DNA of 64,000 nucleotides from the NCBI RefSeq assembly GCF_019039055.1, contig NZ_JAHOPB010000002.1, positions 62,001 through 126,000 of the forward strand, in the 5' to 3' direction. Position 1 is the first letter of the stretch; each line of letters opens with the position of its first letter. Position numbers and translations under genes: made by a program. Under the pieces are notes generated by a model that had not been told where the DNA came from, made no database searches, and saw only the letters and a list, made by a program, of their open reading frames with translations. This DNA is from Reyranella humidisoli. GTDB lineage: Bacteria; Pseudomonadota; Alphaproteobacteria; Reyranellales; Reyranellaceae. Below, one piece after another: positions 46,961 through 55,636 of the stretch.

Positions 46961-46999
46961 TAGCGTAACCCCAAGTTCATCTTACCCGAAGGTCTGCCC

Positions 47000-48325
47000 A
47001 TGACGCCGCCGAACACCGCGCCCGCCGCCAACAATCTCGAAGCGTTCTTCATGCCGTTCACCGCGAACCGGCAGTTCAAGAAGAACCCGCGCATGCTGGC
47101 CCGGGCGAAGGGTGTTCATTACTGGACGCCGGAAGGCCGCAAGATCATCGACGGCACCGCCGGCCTGTGGTGCGTCAATGCCGGCCACGGGCGCGAGGAG
47201 ATCAAGGCGGCGATCGCCAAGCAGCTCGACGAGATGGACTACGCGCCCTCGTTCCAGATGGGCCATCCCAAGGCGTTCGAGCTGGCGGCACGGCATGCCG
47301 CCCTGCTGCCGGGCGACCTGAACCACGCCTTCTACTGCAACTCGGGCTCCGAGGCGGTCGACAGCGCCCTCAAGATCGCGCTGGCCTATCACCGCGCCAA
47401 CGGCCAGGGCACGCGCACCCGCTTCGTGGGCCGCGAGCGCGGCTATCACGGCGTCGGCTTCGGCGGCATTTCCGTCGGCGGCATGGTGAACAATCGCAAG
47501 TGGTTCGGCGCGATGCTGCCGGGCGTCGATCATCTGCCGCACACCCACCTGCCGGAGAACGCCTTCTCCAAGGGTGAACCGGAGAAGGGCGCCCATCTGG
47601 CCGATGCGCTGGAAGGCATCGTCGGCCTGCACGACGCCTCGAACATCGCCGCCGTCATCGTCGAGCCCTGCGCTGGTTCCACCGGCTTCCTGCCCCCGCC
47701 CAAGGGCTATCTGAAGCGCCTGCGCGAGATCTGCGACAAGCACGGCATCCTGCTGATCTTCGACGAGGTCATCACCGGCTTCGGCCGCCTCGGCACCAGC
47801 TTTGCCGCCGAGAAATTCGGCGTGATCCCCGATCTGATGACGGTGGCCAAGGGCATTTCCAACGCGACCGTGCCGATGGGCGGCGTGTTCGTGCGCAAGA
47901 ACGTGTTCGACGGGCTGATGAACGGTCCGGAGAACGCGATCGACCTGTTCCACGGCTACACATACTCGGCCCATCCCCTGGCCTGCGCCGCGGCCTCGGC
48001 CGTGCTCGACATCTATCGCGACGAGGAGCTGTTCGCCCGCGCCGCCGAGCTGTCGCCGTACTGGGAAGAGGGCATCCACTCGCTGAAGGGCCTGCCGAAC
48101 GTCACCGACATCCGTAACCTCGGCATGGCCTGCGGCATCGACCTCGCCCCCGAGGGTCCGGTCGGCACGCGCGGATACAAGGCTTTCGCCAAGGCCTTCG
48201 AACTCGGCCTGATGGTGCGCCAGTCCGGCGACGCCATCGCGATGTCCCCGCCGCTGGTGATCGAGAAGGCCCAGATCGACGAGATCGTCGACATAACCGC
48301 CAAGACGATCAAGGAAGTCGCCTAG
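47000..48325 (+). CDS. Class III aminotransferase (beta-alanine/omega-amino acid:pyruvate type)
   Basis: PLP enzyme of 441 residues. The start region NNLEAFFMPFTANRQFKKNP and GLWCVNAGHGREEI are typical of omega-amino acid:pyruvate aminotransferases. The PLP lysine is K284 in MTVAKGISNATVPMG; the phosphate loop is CNSGSEAVDSALK, and FDEVITGFGRLG holds the PLP-ring Asp. It would convert beta-alanine and pyruvate to malonate semialdehyde and alanine, or act on similar amines. With acuI next to it, a role in C3 (beta-alanine, malonate semialdehyde, 3-hydroxypropionate, acrylate) metabolism is plausible. A taurine or putrescine substrate cannot be excluded. Confidence 0.9.
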   Translation: MTPPNTAPAANNLEAFFMPFTANRQFKKNPRMLARAKGVHYWTPEGRKIIDGTAGLWCVNAGHGREEIKAAIAKQLDEMDYAPSFQMGHPKAFELAARHAALLPGDLNHAFYCNSGSEAVDSALKIALAYHRANGQGTRTRFVGRERGYHGVGFGGISVGGMVNNRKWFGAMLPGVDHLPHTHLPENAFSKGEPEKGAHLADALEGIVGLHDASNIAAVIVEPCAGSTGFLPPPKGYLKRLREICDKHGILLIFDEVITGFGRLGTSFAAEKFGVIPDLMTVAKGISNATVPMGGVFVRKNVFDGLMNGPENAIDLFHGYTYSAHPLACAAASAVLDIYRDEELFARAAELSPYWEEGIHSLKGLPNVTDIRNLGMACGIDLAPEGPVGTRGYKAFAKAFELGLMVRQSGDAIAMSPPLVIEKAQIDEIVDITAKTIKEVA

Positions 48326-48395
48326 CGTCCCACGCGGAGCGTCGCTAGAACGGTTCCTCGACCGGCTGCATTGCAAGGGTCGGGGAACGGGCGAA

Positions 48396-49811
48396 GTGAT
48401 TCTCGATGACAATGTGACGGCGCTGGTGGGCGCCGTTGCCGCGGTGGCCCACGTCGCCATTGCCGGCGCGGTGACGGTTCATGTGCTGCTCTACAAGCGC
48501 AGCGTCGGCGCCGCTGTGTCCTGGATCGGGATTGCTTGGCTGTCGCCCTTCATGGGCGGACTGCTCTACGCCATCATGGGCATCAACCGCGTGAAGCGGC
48601 GCGCCCAGAGGCTGAGACGCCAGCGCCAGCCTCTTCTACTCGCTACGTCCGACGGCGCCCGGGGATCGACGGACTCGCTCACGCCGCTGGAATATGCGGT
48701 CGGCCGGCTGACCGGCCTGCCCTCGAAGCCCGGAAACCTGGTGGAGATGCTGCGCAGCGGCGACCAGGCCTACCCGCGCATGCTCGAGGAGATCGGCCGG
48801 GCGCAGAAGAGTGTCGGCCTGTGCAGCTACATCTTTCGGGCCGACGCGGCGGGCGAGAAGTTCCACGAGGCGCTGATCGACGCCCGCAAGCGTGGCGTCG
48901 AGGTGCGGGTTCTGATCGACGGGATCGGCGGCGGCTATTTCTGGTCGGGCACGTACGACCGCCTGCGTAAAGCCGGCGTGCCTGTGGCGCGTTTCCTCCA
49001 TTCGTATTTCCCGTGGCGCACACCGTTCCTGAACCTGCGCAATCATCGCAAGCTGCTGGTGATCGACGGCAAGGTGGCGTTCACCGGCGGCCTCAACATC
49101 GGCGCGGAGAACGTGATCGCGACCAACCCGGCGCATCCGGTGCGCGACACGCATTTCCGCCTCGAAGGACCGGTGGTCGAGCAGCTCACCGACGCCTTCG
49201 CCGACGACTGGCTGTTCACGACCGGCGAGCATCTGCCCGACACGGACTGGTTCCCGCCGCTGGAGCCGGTCGGCACGGTGTCGGCGCGGGTCGTGCCGTC
49301 GGGGCCCGACGAGGACATGGAGCAGATCGAATTCGTGGCGCTGCACGCCATCTCGTGTGCGCGCGAATCGATTCGCGTCGTGACTCCTTACTTCCTGCCG
49401 GGCGAGCCGCTCACCATGGCGCTGGGCCTCGCGGCCATGCGCGGCATCAGGGTCGATATCCTGTTGCCGGAGAATTCCAACCACGCGATCCTCGACTGGG
49501 CGCGGCGCGTGCCGCTCAGGCCTCTGATAGAGGTGGGTTGCCGTATCTGGCTGATGCCGGCGCCGTTCGACCATTCGAAGCTGATGACGATCGACGACTC
49601 CTGGTCGTTCATCGGCAGCGCGAACTGGGATACCCGAAGCTTCCGGCTGAACTTCGAGCTGAACGTGGAGCTGCATGACGCGGCCTTCGCGCGACAGATC
49701 GTGGAGTCGGCCACGCCGCAGCAGCGCCTGACCCTGGCCGATATCGATGGCGACCCGCTGCCGATCCGTCTGCGCAACAGCGCGGCGCGCCTGTTGCAGC
49801 CCTACCTGTAG
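48396..49811 (+). CDS. cls: Cardiolipin synthase (phospholipase D family)
   Basis: 471 residues. Two N-terminal transmembrane helices (about residues 6-26 and 35-58) are followed by two phospholipase D domains. The HKD motifs are H217-R-K219...D224 (HRKLLVIDGKVAFTGG) and H393-S-K395...D400 (HSKLMTIDDSWSFIGSANWD). The enzyme condenses two phosphatidyl groups to cardiolipin at the inner membrane. The start is GTG 48396 with GGGGAA upstream. The last 10 bases overlap the end of the convergent EEP gene. The pairing with an EEP protein recalls the E. coli ybhP-clsB arrangement, though here the genes face each other. Confidence 0.93.
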   Translation: MILDDNVTALVGAVAAVAHVAIAGAVTVHVLLYKRSVGAAVSWIGIAWLSPFMGGLLYAIMGINRVKRRAQRLRRQRQPLLLATSDGARGSTDSLTPLEYAVGRLTGLPSKPGNLVEMLRSGDQAYPRMLEEIGRAQKSVGLCSYIFRADAAGEKFHEALIDARKRGVEVRVLIDGIGGGYFWSGTYDRLRKAGVPVARFLHSYFPWRTPFLNLRNHRKLLVIDGKVAFTGGLNIGAENVIATNPAHPVRDTHFRLEGPVVEQLTDAFADDWLFTTGEHLPDTDWFPPLEPVGTVSARVVPSGPDEDMEQIEFVALHAISCARESIRVVTPYFLPGEPLTMALGLAAMRGIRVDILLPENSNHAILDWARRVPLRPLIEVGCRIWLMPAPFDHSKLMTIDDSWSFIGSANWDTRSFRLNFELNVELHDAAFARQIVESATPQQRLTLADIDGDPLPIRLRNSAARLLQPYL

Positions 49812-50470
49812 AAACGGCGCAGCCGGTCCTTGCGGGCCGACGAAGGCGCGGGTTCGGCGTGCGGGCCTTCGAGCTGTAACTCGAGCCTGATCGGCCGGTG
49901 GTCGGAGGGGCCGAAGTCGAGCGCGGCGGAGGCGCGGCAGACCAGCCCGTGGGCCAGGCAGCGGTCGAGCCGGACCGGCATCACATTGGCTGAGAGGTGC
50001 GTGGGTTCGCGAGGGCCGACATCGGCGAAGCCCGGCAGGACCACCGGCCCCACCGCGTTGTAGTCGCCGATGATCGCCGACGGCTTTCCCTGCAGTGCCG
50101 CGGCCACGCGGGCGAGCTGGCGGCGGTTGAGGAGCTGTCCGTGCGACAGATGGACGTTGGCGAGCGTGATCTCGCCCATCTGGATGATCTGGGCGCGACG
50201 GCGCGGCAGCCGCCCGGGCAGGCGCGAGGCCGGCAGCGACAAGGCCACCGGACGTGGAAAATGGGTCGGGCTCCAGACCGCGAGTCCATGGATCCGGCCG
50301 AGCCAGGACAGCCGGTAGAAGTGACCGCCCACCAGTTCCGGCAGCTTCTCGATGTGTTGCGTCGCCTCCTGCATCAGCAGCACGTCGGGCTTCTGGATGC
50401 CAATCAGCGCCGCCACGTCCTCGACGGCGGCGCCCGTCAGCCGCAGAAGGTTCCAGCTGATGACCTTCAT
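49802..50470 (-). CDS. Endonuclease/exonuclease/phosphatase (EEP) family protein
   Basis: 222 residues, no signal peptide. The DNase I-like fold is marked by ISWNLLR (Asn), LLMQEA (catalytic Glu), NVHLSHG, GDYNAVG (Asp/Asn) and PSDHRPI (catalytic Asp-His). Members cleave nucleic acids or phosphodiesters and phospholipid headgroups. Its stop overlaps the cardiolipin synthase stop, and its ATG overlaps the TGA of the upstream antiporter gene (ATGA), so it is co-translated with the antiporter. E. coli YbhP, beside clsB, is an EEP protein of unknown role, and this may be a relative. Confidence 0.85.
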   Translation of the reverse strand: MKVISWNLLRLTGAAVEDVAALIGIQKPDVLLMQEATQHIEKLPELVGGHFYRLSWLGRIHGLAVWSPTHFPRPVALSLPASRLPGRLPRRRAQIIQMGEITLANVHLSHGQLLNRRQLARVAAALQGKPSAIIGDYNAVGPVVLPGFADVGPREPTHLSANVMPVRLDRCLAHGLVCRASAALDFGPSDHRPIRLELQLEGPHAEPAPSSARKDRLRRFYR

Positions 50471-52269
50471 GGTTTCGCGGCCTTCTCGCGACGGGCGTCG
50501 CGGATCCGTGCGGTCATCGATCCCATGCCACCGGCCGCGGCCTGCAGCTCGTTGCGCACCTGCTCGCGTCGCTCGTGGATCGAGGCGATCACCAGGCCCA
50601 TCGGCACGCCAAGCCCGACCAGTGCCGATTCGGCCAGCTGCAGGCTGGCCTCGATCGTTTCCGGCACCGTGTCGGTGACGGCCAGCGTGTAGAGATGGCG
50701 GGCATGCTGGGCATCGTGGGCGCGCGCCACGATCATCACGTCCGGCCGGCGTGCCCGCACGGCCCGTACCACGTCGTCGACCGCTGCCGTGTCGATGGTG
50801 ACGATCACGCCCGTCGCCTCGTCGATGCCGCAGCGCTGCAGGAACAGCGAATTGGAGGCATCGCCGAAATAGACCGAACGTCCGAGCTTGCGCCAGCGCT
50901 CGACGCGGACCGCGTCGTGGTCGGCGGCGATGTAGGAGATCTCGTGCTTGTCGAGCAGGTCGCAGACGAGCTGGCCGACGCGGCCGTGACCGACGACGAT
51001 CACGCGTTTGGCGTGGTCGGCTGGAGGCAGCGGGGTTGCCGGTGCATCGCCCGTCACCTTCTTGGCGACACGCTGGGCGGCACGGCGCGCGAACAGGGAC
51101 ACGAACGGGAGCGTCCCCATGGTCAGCGACACCACCGCGAGAACACCCGCGGCAATGCCGGGCTGCACGAGGCTGAACTGGGTGGCGAGCCCGATGCCGA
51201 TGAAGGCGAACTCGCCGCCGGGGGCCAGCAGCAGGCTGGTCTCGACGCTGGCGGCCCAGGGCACACCGAAGAAGCGGCAGAGCGGCACCAGCAGCAGAGT
51301 CTTGGCGACCATCATGGCAAGGAAACCGCCAATCACGAGCACCGGTTCCCGCCAGATGAAGCTCAGGTCGATGTGCATGCCGACCGAGAAGAAGAAGACC
51401 CCGAGCAACAGGCCGCGGAAGGGATCGATCATCGCCTCGACCGCCCGGCGATATTCGGTTTCCGCCAGCAGCAGGCCCGCAATGAAGGCGCCCAGCGCCA
51501 TCGAGAGGCCGGCGAATGCCGCGATAACACCGGATCCAACGGCGATCAGCAGCGTCGCGGCCATGAAGAATTCGGGGTTGTCGGTGCTGGCGGCCAGGCG
51601 GAACAGGGGCTTCAGCACCAGCCGGCCAACCACCGCGATCACCGCCACGGCCAGCACGGCCTCGACGACGGCCACGATGACGCCCTGGATCACCGAACCT
51701 TCCGAATGGCCGCCCAGCGCACTGATCAGGAACAGCAGCGGGACCACGGCGAGATCCTGCGCCAGCAGGATGGCGAAGCTGGTGCGGCCGGTGGTCGACA
51801 TCATGCGGCGCTGTCCGGACAGCAATTCCATCACGATGGCGGTGGAGGAGAGCGCCAGGCAGGTGCCGATGATGAGGGCGGCGGCGGCGGGCTGGCCCAG
51901 CCAGTAAATGGCGAGGCTGATGACGAACGCGGAGAGGACCACCTGCAGGCCGCCCAGCCCGAAGACCAGCCGGCGCATGGTGATCATGCGGCGCATCGAG
52001 AGTTCGAGGCCTATGAAGAACAGCAGGAAGACGATGCCCAGGTCGGCGATGAAGGCGATCTGCCGCTCGCCCGTGACCGTCAACCAGTCGATGGCGCGGG
52101 AATAGTCGGCAAGACGGCCGAGGCCGAACGGGCCCAGCGCGGCGCCGACGACCAGGAAGCCGAGCACGGGGCTGATCTTGAGGCGGTGCACCACGGGCGC
52201 CACGACGGCCGCCGTTCCGAGGACGATGAGAGCGTCCTTGAAGACGTAGATGTCGCTGGGCCCTGCCAT
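50467..52269 (-). CDS. CPA2-family cation:proton antiporter with TrkA-N domain (KefB/C-like)
   Basis: 600 residues. About 12 membrane spans (residues 10-385) form the Na+/H+ exchanger fold; LGFLVVGAALGPFGLG and FFIGLELSMRRM are conserved family segments. A cytosolic TrkA-N (RCK) domain starts near residue 417 with VIVVGHGRVGQLVCDLL and binds NAD(H) or glutathione adducts in relatives. Family members move K+ or Na+ against protons and can protect against electrophiles. ATG 52269 is preferred to an in-frame TTG 9 bases upstream. Co-translated with the EEP gene. Confidence 0.92.
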   Translation of the reverse strand: MAGPSDIYVFKDALIVLGTAAVVAPVVHRLKISPVLGFLVVGAALGPFGLGRLADYSRAIDWLTVTGERQIAFIADLGIVFLLFFIGLELSMRRMITMRRLVFGLGGLQVVLSAFVISLAIYWLGQPAAAALIIGTCLALSSTAIVMELLSGQRRMMSTTGRTSFAILLAQDLAVVPLLFLISALGGHSEGSVIQGVIVAVVEAVLAVAVIAVVGRLVLKPLFRLAASTDNPEFFMAATLLIAVGSGVIAAFAGLSMALGAFIAGLLLAETEYRRAVEAMIDPFRGLLLGVFFFSVGMHIDLSFIWREPVLVIGGFLAMMVAKTLLLVPLCRFFGVPWAASVETSLLLAPGGEFAFIGIGLATQFSLVQPGIAAGVLAVVSLTMGTLPFVSLFARRAAQRVAKKVTGDAPATPLPPADHAKRVIVVGHGRVGQLVCDLLDKHEISYIAADHDAVRVERWRKLGRSVYFGDASNSLFLQRCGIDEATGVIVTIDTAAVDDVVRAVRARRPDVMIVARAHDAQHARHLYTLAVTDTVPETIEASLQLAESALVGLGVPMGLVIASIHERREQVRNELQAAAGGMGSMTARIRDARREKAAKP

Positions 52270-52346
52270 GTCCGGCAAACATAGACTGCGAACGGCGATC
52301 TGTGCACACTTTCGTGGACAATCAACGAATTCGGGACGGAAACGAC

Positions 52347-53351
52347 ATGAAGGTGGTCATCACCGGCGGCGCAGGCTTCCTCGGCAAGAAACTCGCACGG
52401 CGCATCCTGCAGCAGGGCGAGATCGCGGGGCCTTCCGGCCAGCCGAAGAGAGTTGGTGAGTTGTTGCTTTTCGACGTCGCGAAGGCGAGCGGTCCGGGTC
52501 TCGACGATCCCCGGGTCAAGACTGTGGCAGGCGACATCTCGAATTTCGCGACGGTGCAGTCGATCGTCCAGGGGGCATCGACGGTGTTTCATTTTGCGGC
52601 CGTGGTCAGCGCCGGGGCAGAAGCCGATTTCGACCTGGGCTATCGGGTCAATCTGGACGGCACGCGCAACGTGCTCGAAGCCTGCCGGGCGCTCGGCACC
52701 AATCCGCGCGTCGTCTTCACCAGCTCGCTGGCTGCCTTCGGCGGCGACCTGCCTCCGGCTGTTACCGACGACACGCCGCTCACGCCACAGACGTCGTATG
52801 GCGCCCAGAAGTCGATCGGCGAATTCCTCGTCCGCGACTACACCCGCAAGGGCTTTTTGCGCGGTACCGCGGTCAGGTTGCCGACGATCTGCGTGCGCAC
52901 CGGCCTGCCCAACAAGGCGGCCTCGACCTGGGCCAGTTCGGTGTTGCGCGAGCCGCTGACCGGCGTGGACGTGGTCTGCCCGGTGACGCCGGAGACGGTC
53001 ATGGTGGTGCTGAGCCCGCGCAAGACGGTCGACGCCTTCATGCGCCTGCACGACCTGCCGGCCGACGCCTTCGGTCCCGGGCGCACGCTGCTGCTGAACG
53101 GCATCAACGTGACGGCGAAGGAACTCGAACAGGCGATCGGCCGCCATGCCGGCAACCGCAAGGTCGGCAAGGTCGTGTGGCAGCACGATCCGGCGATCCA
53201 GAGTATCTGCAACGGCTGGCCCCAGGGCATCGATTCCGCCCGCTCGCGCCGCCTCGGTTTCGAGACGGACAAGGACCTCGACGAGGTCGTCCGTGCCTTC
53301 ATCGCCGACGATCTCGACGAGCAGATGAAGATCGTGAAGCCCGCGGGCTGA
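52347..53351 (+). CDS. denD: D-erythronate dehydrogenase-like NAD-dependent epimerase/dehydratase
   Basis: 334 residues, extended SDR. MKVVITGGAGFLGKKLA is the Rossmann start, the active-site pair is Y151/K155 (SYGAQKSIGE), and LSPRKTVDAFMRLHDLPADAF plus RSRRLGFETDKDLDEVV are features I associate with DenD. DenD oxidises D-erythronate to 2-keto-erythronate in four-carbon acid catabolism. The DenA/OtnC-type kinase and aldolase partners of that pathway are not nearby, so the substrate is uncertain. ATG 52347 is chosen over a start 45 bases earlier because the shorter form begins with the Rossmann strand. Divergent from the antiporter. Confidence 0.8.
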   Translation: MKVVITGGAGFLGKKLARRILQQGEIAGPSGQPKRVGELLLFDVAKASGPGLDDPRVKTVAGDISNFATVQSIVQGASTVFHFAAVVSAGAEADFDLGYRVNLDGTRNVLEACRALGTNPRVVFTSSLAAFGGDLPPAVTDDTPLTPQTSYGAQKSIGEFLVRDYTRKGFLRGTAVRLPTICVRTGLPNKAASTWASSVLREPLTGVDVVCPVTPETVMVVLSPRKTVDAFMRLHDLPADAFGPGRTLLLNGINVTAKELEQAIGRHAGNRKVGKVVWQHDPAIQSICNGWPQGIDSARSRRLGFETDKDLDEVVRAFIADDLDEQMKIVKPAG

Positions 53352-53371
53352 CGGCTGCAGCGGCCTCCGGC

Positions 53372-54181
53372 CTAGCGGCCGCGCAGCATTCGCCAGCCGT
53401 TCTGCAGGTGGCGCATCGGCCCCCAGACGTGGCGGGTCCGCATCATGTGCCAGCGCTGCGGCTCGTTGTCGGGGCCAGCGATGGCCCCGGCATCGTCGAC
53501 ATAGTCGGTGATGCCGACGGCGTCGGTGTCCCACGGGCCGGTCGTCTTGAAGATCGTCGTCTTGGCGCCGTACTGCAGCAGCGTCTTCGACATGCCGGTC
53601 GCCATGAAATCCATGTAGCGCGGCAGACTCTCGGGGCGGCAGAGGTAGCCCTTGTTGAAGCCGACGGCGAGCAAGCGGAAGCTGAACGGATTCTTCTCGA
53701 GGAAGCGGATGACCTCGGTCGTGTTGGCCGGGTAGCGTGGCGAGAAGAAATCGTCGATCACGACGATGCCCTCGGTATTCACGATCCGGTTGGCGAACTC
53801 CAGCTCGCGATAGACGGCGGTGCCGGTGTGCTCGCCGTCGATGTGGAACCACCGGACCGACTGGTGCATCGCCTGCAGGTCGAGCTTGGCGGGAAGGTCC
53901 GCGGACGGGCCGGAGAGGGGCACGATGTTCGTGGGCTGGGTACCGACCGACTCGATCGAGCGGCGGACGGCAGGCTCATCCAGCCGCAGATCGCACAAGT
54001 AGAGCTTCTCGTTGCCCTTGCGATAAGAGGCGAGGACGGAGGCCGAACGGCCCCGCCAGACGCCGATCTCGAACAGATCGCCCGAAATATTGGCCTGCTG
54101 GTCGAGCAGGGCGCGCCAGACGCAATAGGACTGGAACATGAACCAGCCCGGAATCGCGTCGATTTTCTCCCAACTGAGCAT
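53372..54181 (-). CDS. Class I SAM-dependent methyltransferase (TylF/Methyltransf_24-like)
   Basis: 269 residues. The SAM-binding motif I is GDLFEIGVWRGRSASVLA (E/G-x-G-x-x-x-G). Later, RWFHIDGEHTGTAVYRELEF carries the acidic D-G-E-H metal/acceptor motif, followed by GIVVIDDFFSPRYPANTTEV, all as in TylF/macrocin-type O-methyltransferases. Such enzymes methylate sugar or amino-sugar hydroxyls. ATG 54181 begins the protein (MLSWEKIDAIPGWF). It is divergent from two membrane proteins of possible GT-C type (105 bases between the starts), which suggests a shared role in modifying a surface glycan. Confidence 0.8.
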   Translation of the reverse strand: MLSWEKIDAIPGWFMFQSYCVWRALLDQQANISGDLFEIGVWRGRSASVLASYRKGNEKLYLCDLRLDEPAVRRSIESVGTQPTNIVPLSGPSADLPAKLDLQAMHQSVRWFHIDGEHTGTAVYRELEFANRIVNTEGIVVIDDFFSPRYPANTTEVIRFLEKNPFSFRLLAVGFNKGYLCRPESLPRYMDFMATGMSKTLLQYGAKTTIFKTTGPWDTDAVGITDYVDDAGAIAGPDNEPQRWHMMRTRHVWGPMRHLQNGWRMLRGR

Positions 54182-54286
54182 CCGCCATCCTCGTTTGCCG
54201 CGCCTTGCTAACAGCGCCCCATCGACGCTGCAAGCCGTCAGCGCTTGCACCCCCGGCAAGCCTCCTGTAGGCCCGCACGCGGGGAA

Positions 54287-55636
54287 ATGCCAACAACTAC
54301 AGTCGCATACAGGGCCACGGTCGGCCTCCTTTGGACACTGGTGCTCTGGCATAGCTGGGAGTGCCGGGGGCTGTTCGTCGACGGTTCTGCATTCCTCGTG
54401 CAGGTCGCCCGGCGCGAATTCTTCTTCGATTTCTACGATCCGCGCCTGTTTGCGATGGTCCTGGGGCAGGCGCCGATCCTGACGGCCGTGTTCCTGGGCG
54501 TCACCGACCTGCATCTTCTGGCGCAGCTCCTGTCGCTTGGCCTGTTCGCCCTTCCGACGGCTCTCTACCACCTCGCCCTGCAGCGGGTACGGGACGACGC
54601 CATCCTGCTGTCGGCGGTCCTGGCGGCCATCGGCGTCGTCTTCATGACGACCTCCTTCTTCATCGTCGGCGAATACAATACCGCCTATGCGATCGGGATG
54701 GTCGTGGCGGTGCGCCTGGCGACGGCGCAGAAGCTGACCGTCGAGGACGGCGCCTTCCTGTTGGCCGTCGGCCTGCTGGCGATCCGGGCCTACGAGGTGA
54801 TGCTCTATCTGGGGCCGGTGCTGGCCGCGATGATCGCCTGGACGATCTACCGGATCCGACCGCGACCCGCCCTCGCCACGACGCTCTACCTGCTGGCCAT
54901 CCTGCCCTTCCTGGGCGCCATGCTGGTCGCCGCCAACTCGCTGATCAATCCGTTCTCGCAGGACCATCTCAGCCGGACCGCTGCGACGGTGCTCGATGCC
55001 TGGCAGAACATCCAGTTCGACCTGGCCCTGCTGGCGGCGCTGGTCATCTTTGGCTGGGCTGTCGTGCGGCCGCAGGATCTCGCCCGTCGCAAGCCCTATC
55101 TTGTCGCCGGCATCTTCCTGGTGTTGCTCGCTCTGTCTCCCCTGCTGGTGCTCACCGATACGCTGGTGCGTCCGCATGCCAAGTCGCAGTACACGGCGCG
55201 CAGCATCGCGGGCCTCGTCATGACGATCATCGTCATCCTGATCTGGCTCTACACGTCGCCGCTCGGGAGCCGCATCAAGGCGTTCGTGGCACTGCGCCGA
55301 CCGGAAGTGTCGCGCCGGATGCTGACCTTCGGTTGCCTGATGGTACTCGCGATCCTGCCCTCGAACGCCTATCTGACGTTCGAATGGCGGAGCTACCTGA
55401 ACACGGTTCGAACGATCGTCCGCAGCCAGAGCGGCGTCATCGAGTTCGAATCGACGCCGCTCGCCAAGCGTCCGCTCGAGACGCTGGTCGAATCGTGGAT
55501 CCTGCCGAGCCAGAGCCTGATCCTGCGCGCCAAGCGGGGTGATGGCATCATCGCCCCGCCGCGCGGCTTCAACGCCTGGCAGCCTTTCCCGCCCGCCGAG
55601 CCCTATCCGCTGGGCTCCTATGTGTGGCGCGACTGA
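54287..55636 (+). CDS. Polytopic membrane protein A of tandem paralogous pair
   Basis: 449 residues, about 11 hydrophobic spans, no named domain. After span 1 the loop LFVDGSAFLVQ holds an acidic residue (D32). Conserved features shared with the next gene are LFALPTALYHLAL, TSFFIVGEYNTAYA, RAYEVMLYLGPV and RRPEVSRRM. The C-terminal 75 residues form a soluble tail rich in Pro. ATG 54287 follows GGGGA at a tight distance of 2-3 bases. The layout (acidic residue in the first external loop, many spans, soluble end) is that of GT-C glycosyltransferases, but no family match can be claimed. It overlaps the next gene by 13 bases. Confidence 0.75.
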   Translation: MPTTTVAYRATVGLLWTLVLWHSWECRGLFVDGSAFLVQVARREFFFDFYDPRLFAMVLGQAPILTAVFLGVTDLHLLAQLLSLGLFALPTALYHLALQRVRDDAILLSAVLAAIGVVFMTTSFFIVGEYNTAYAIGMVVAVRLATAQKLTVEDGAFLLAVGLLAIRAYEVMLYLGPVLAAMIAWTIYRIRPRPALATTLYLLAILPFLGAMLVAANSLINPFSQDHLSRTAATVLDAWQNIQFDLALLAALVIFGWAVVRPQDLARRKPYLVAGIFLVLLALSPLLVLTDTLVRPHAKSQYTARSIAGLVMTIIVILIWLYTSPLGSRIKAFVALRRPEVSRRMLTFGCLMVLAILPSNAYLTFEWRSYLNTVRTIVRSQSGVIEFESTPLAKRPLETLVESWILPSQSLILRAKRGDGIIAPPRGFNAWQPFPPAEPYPLGSYVWRD

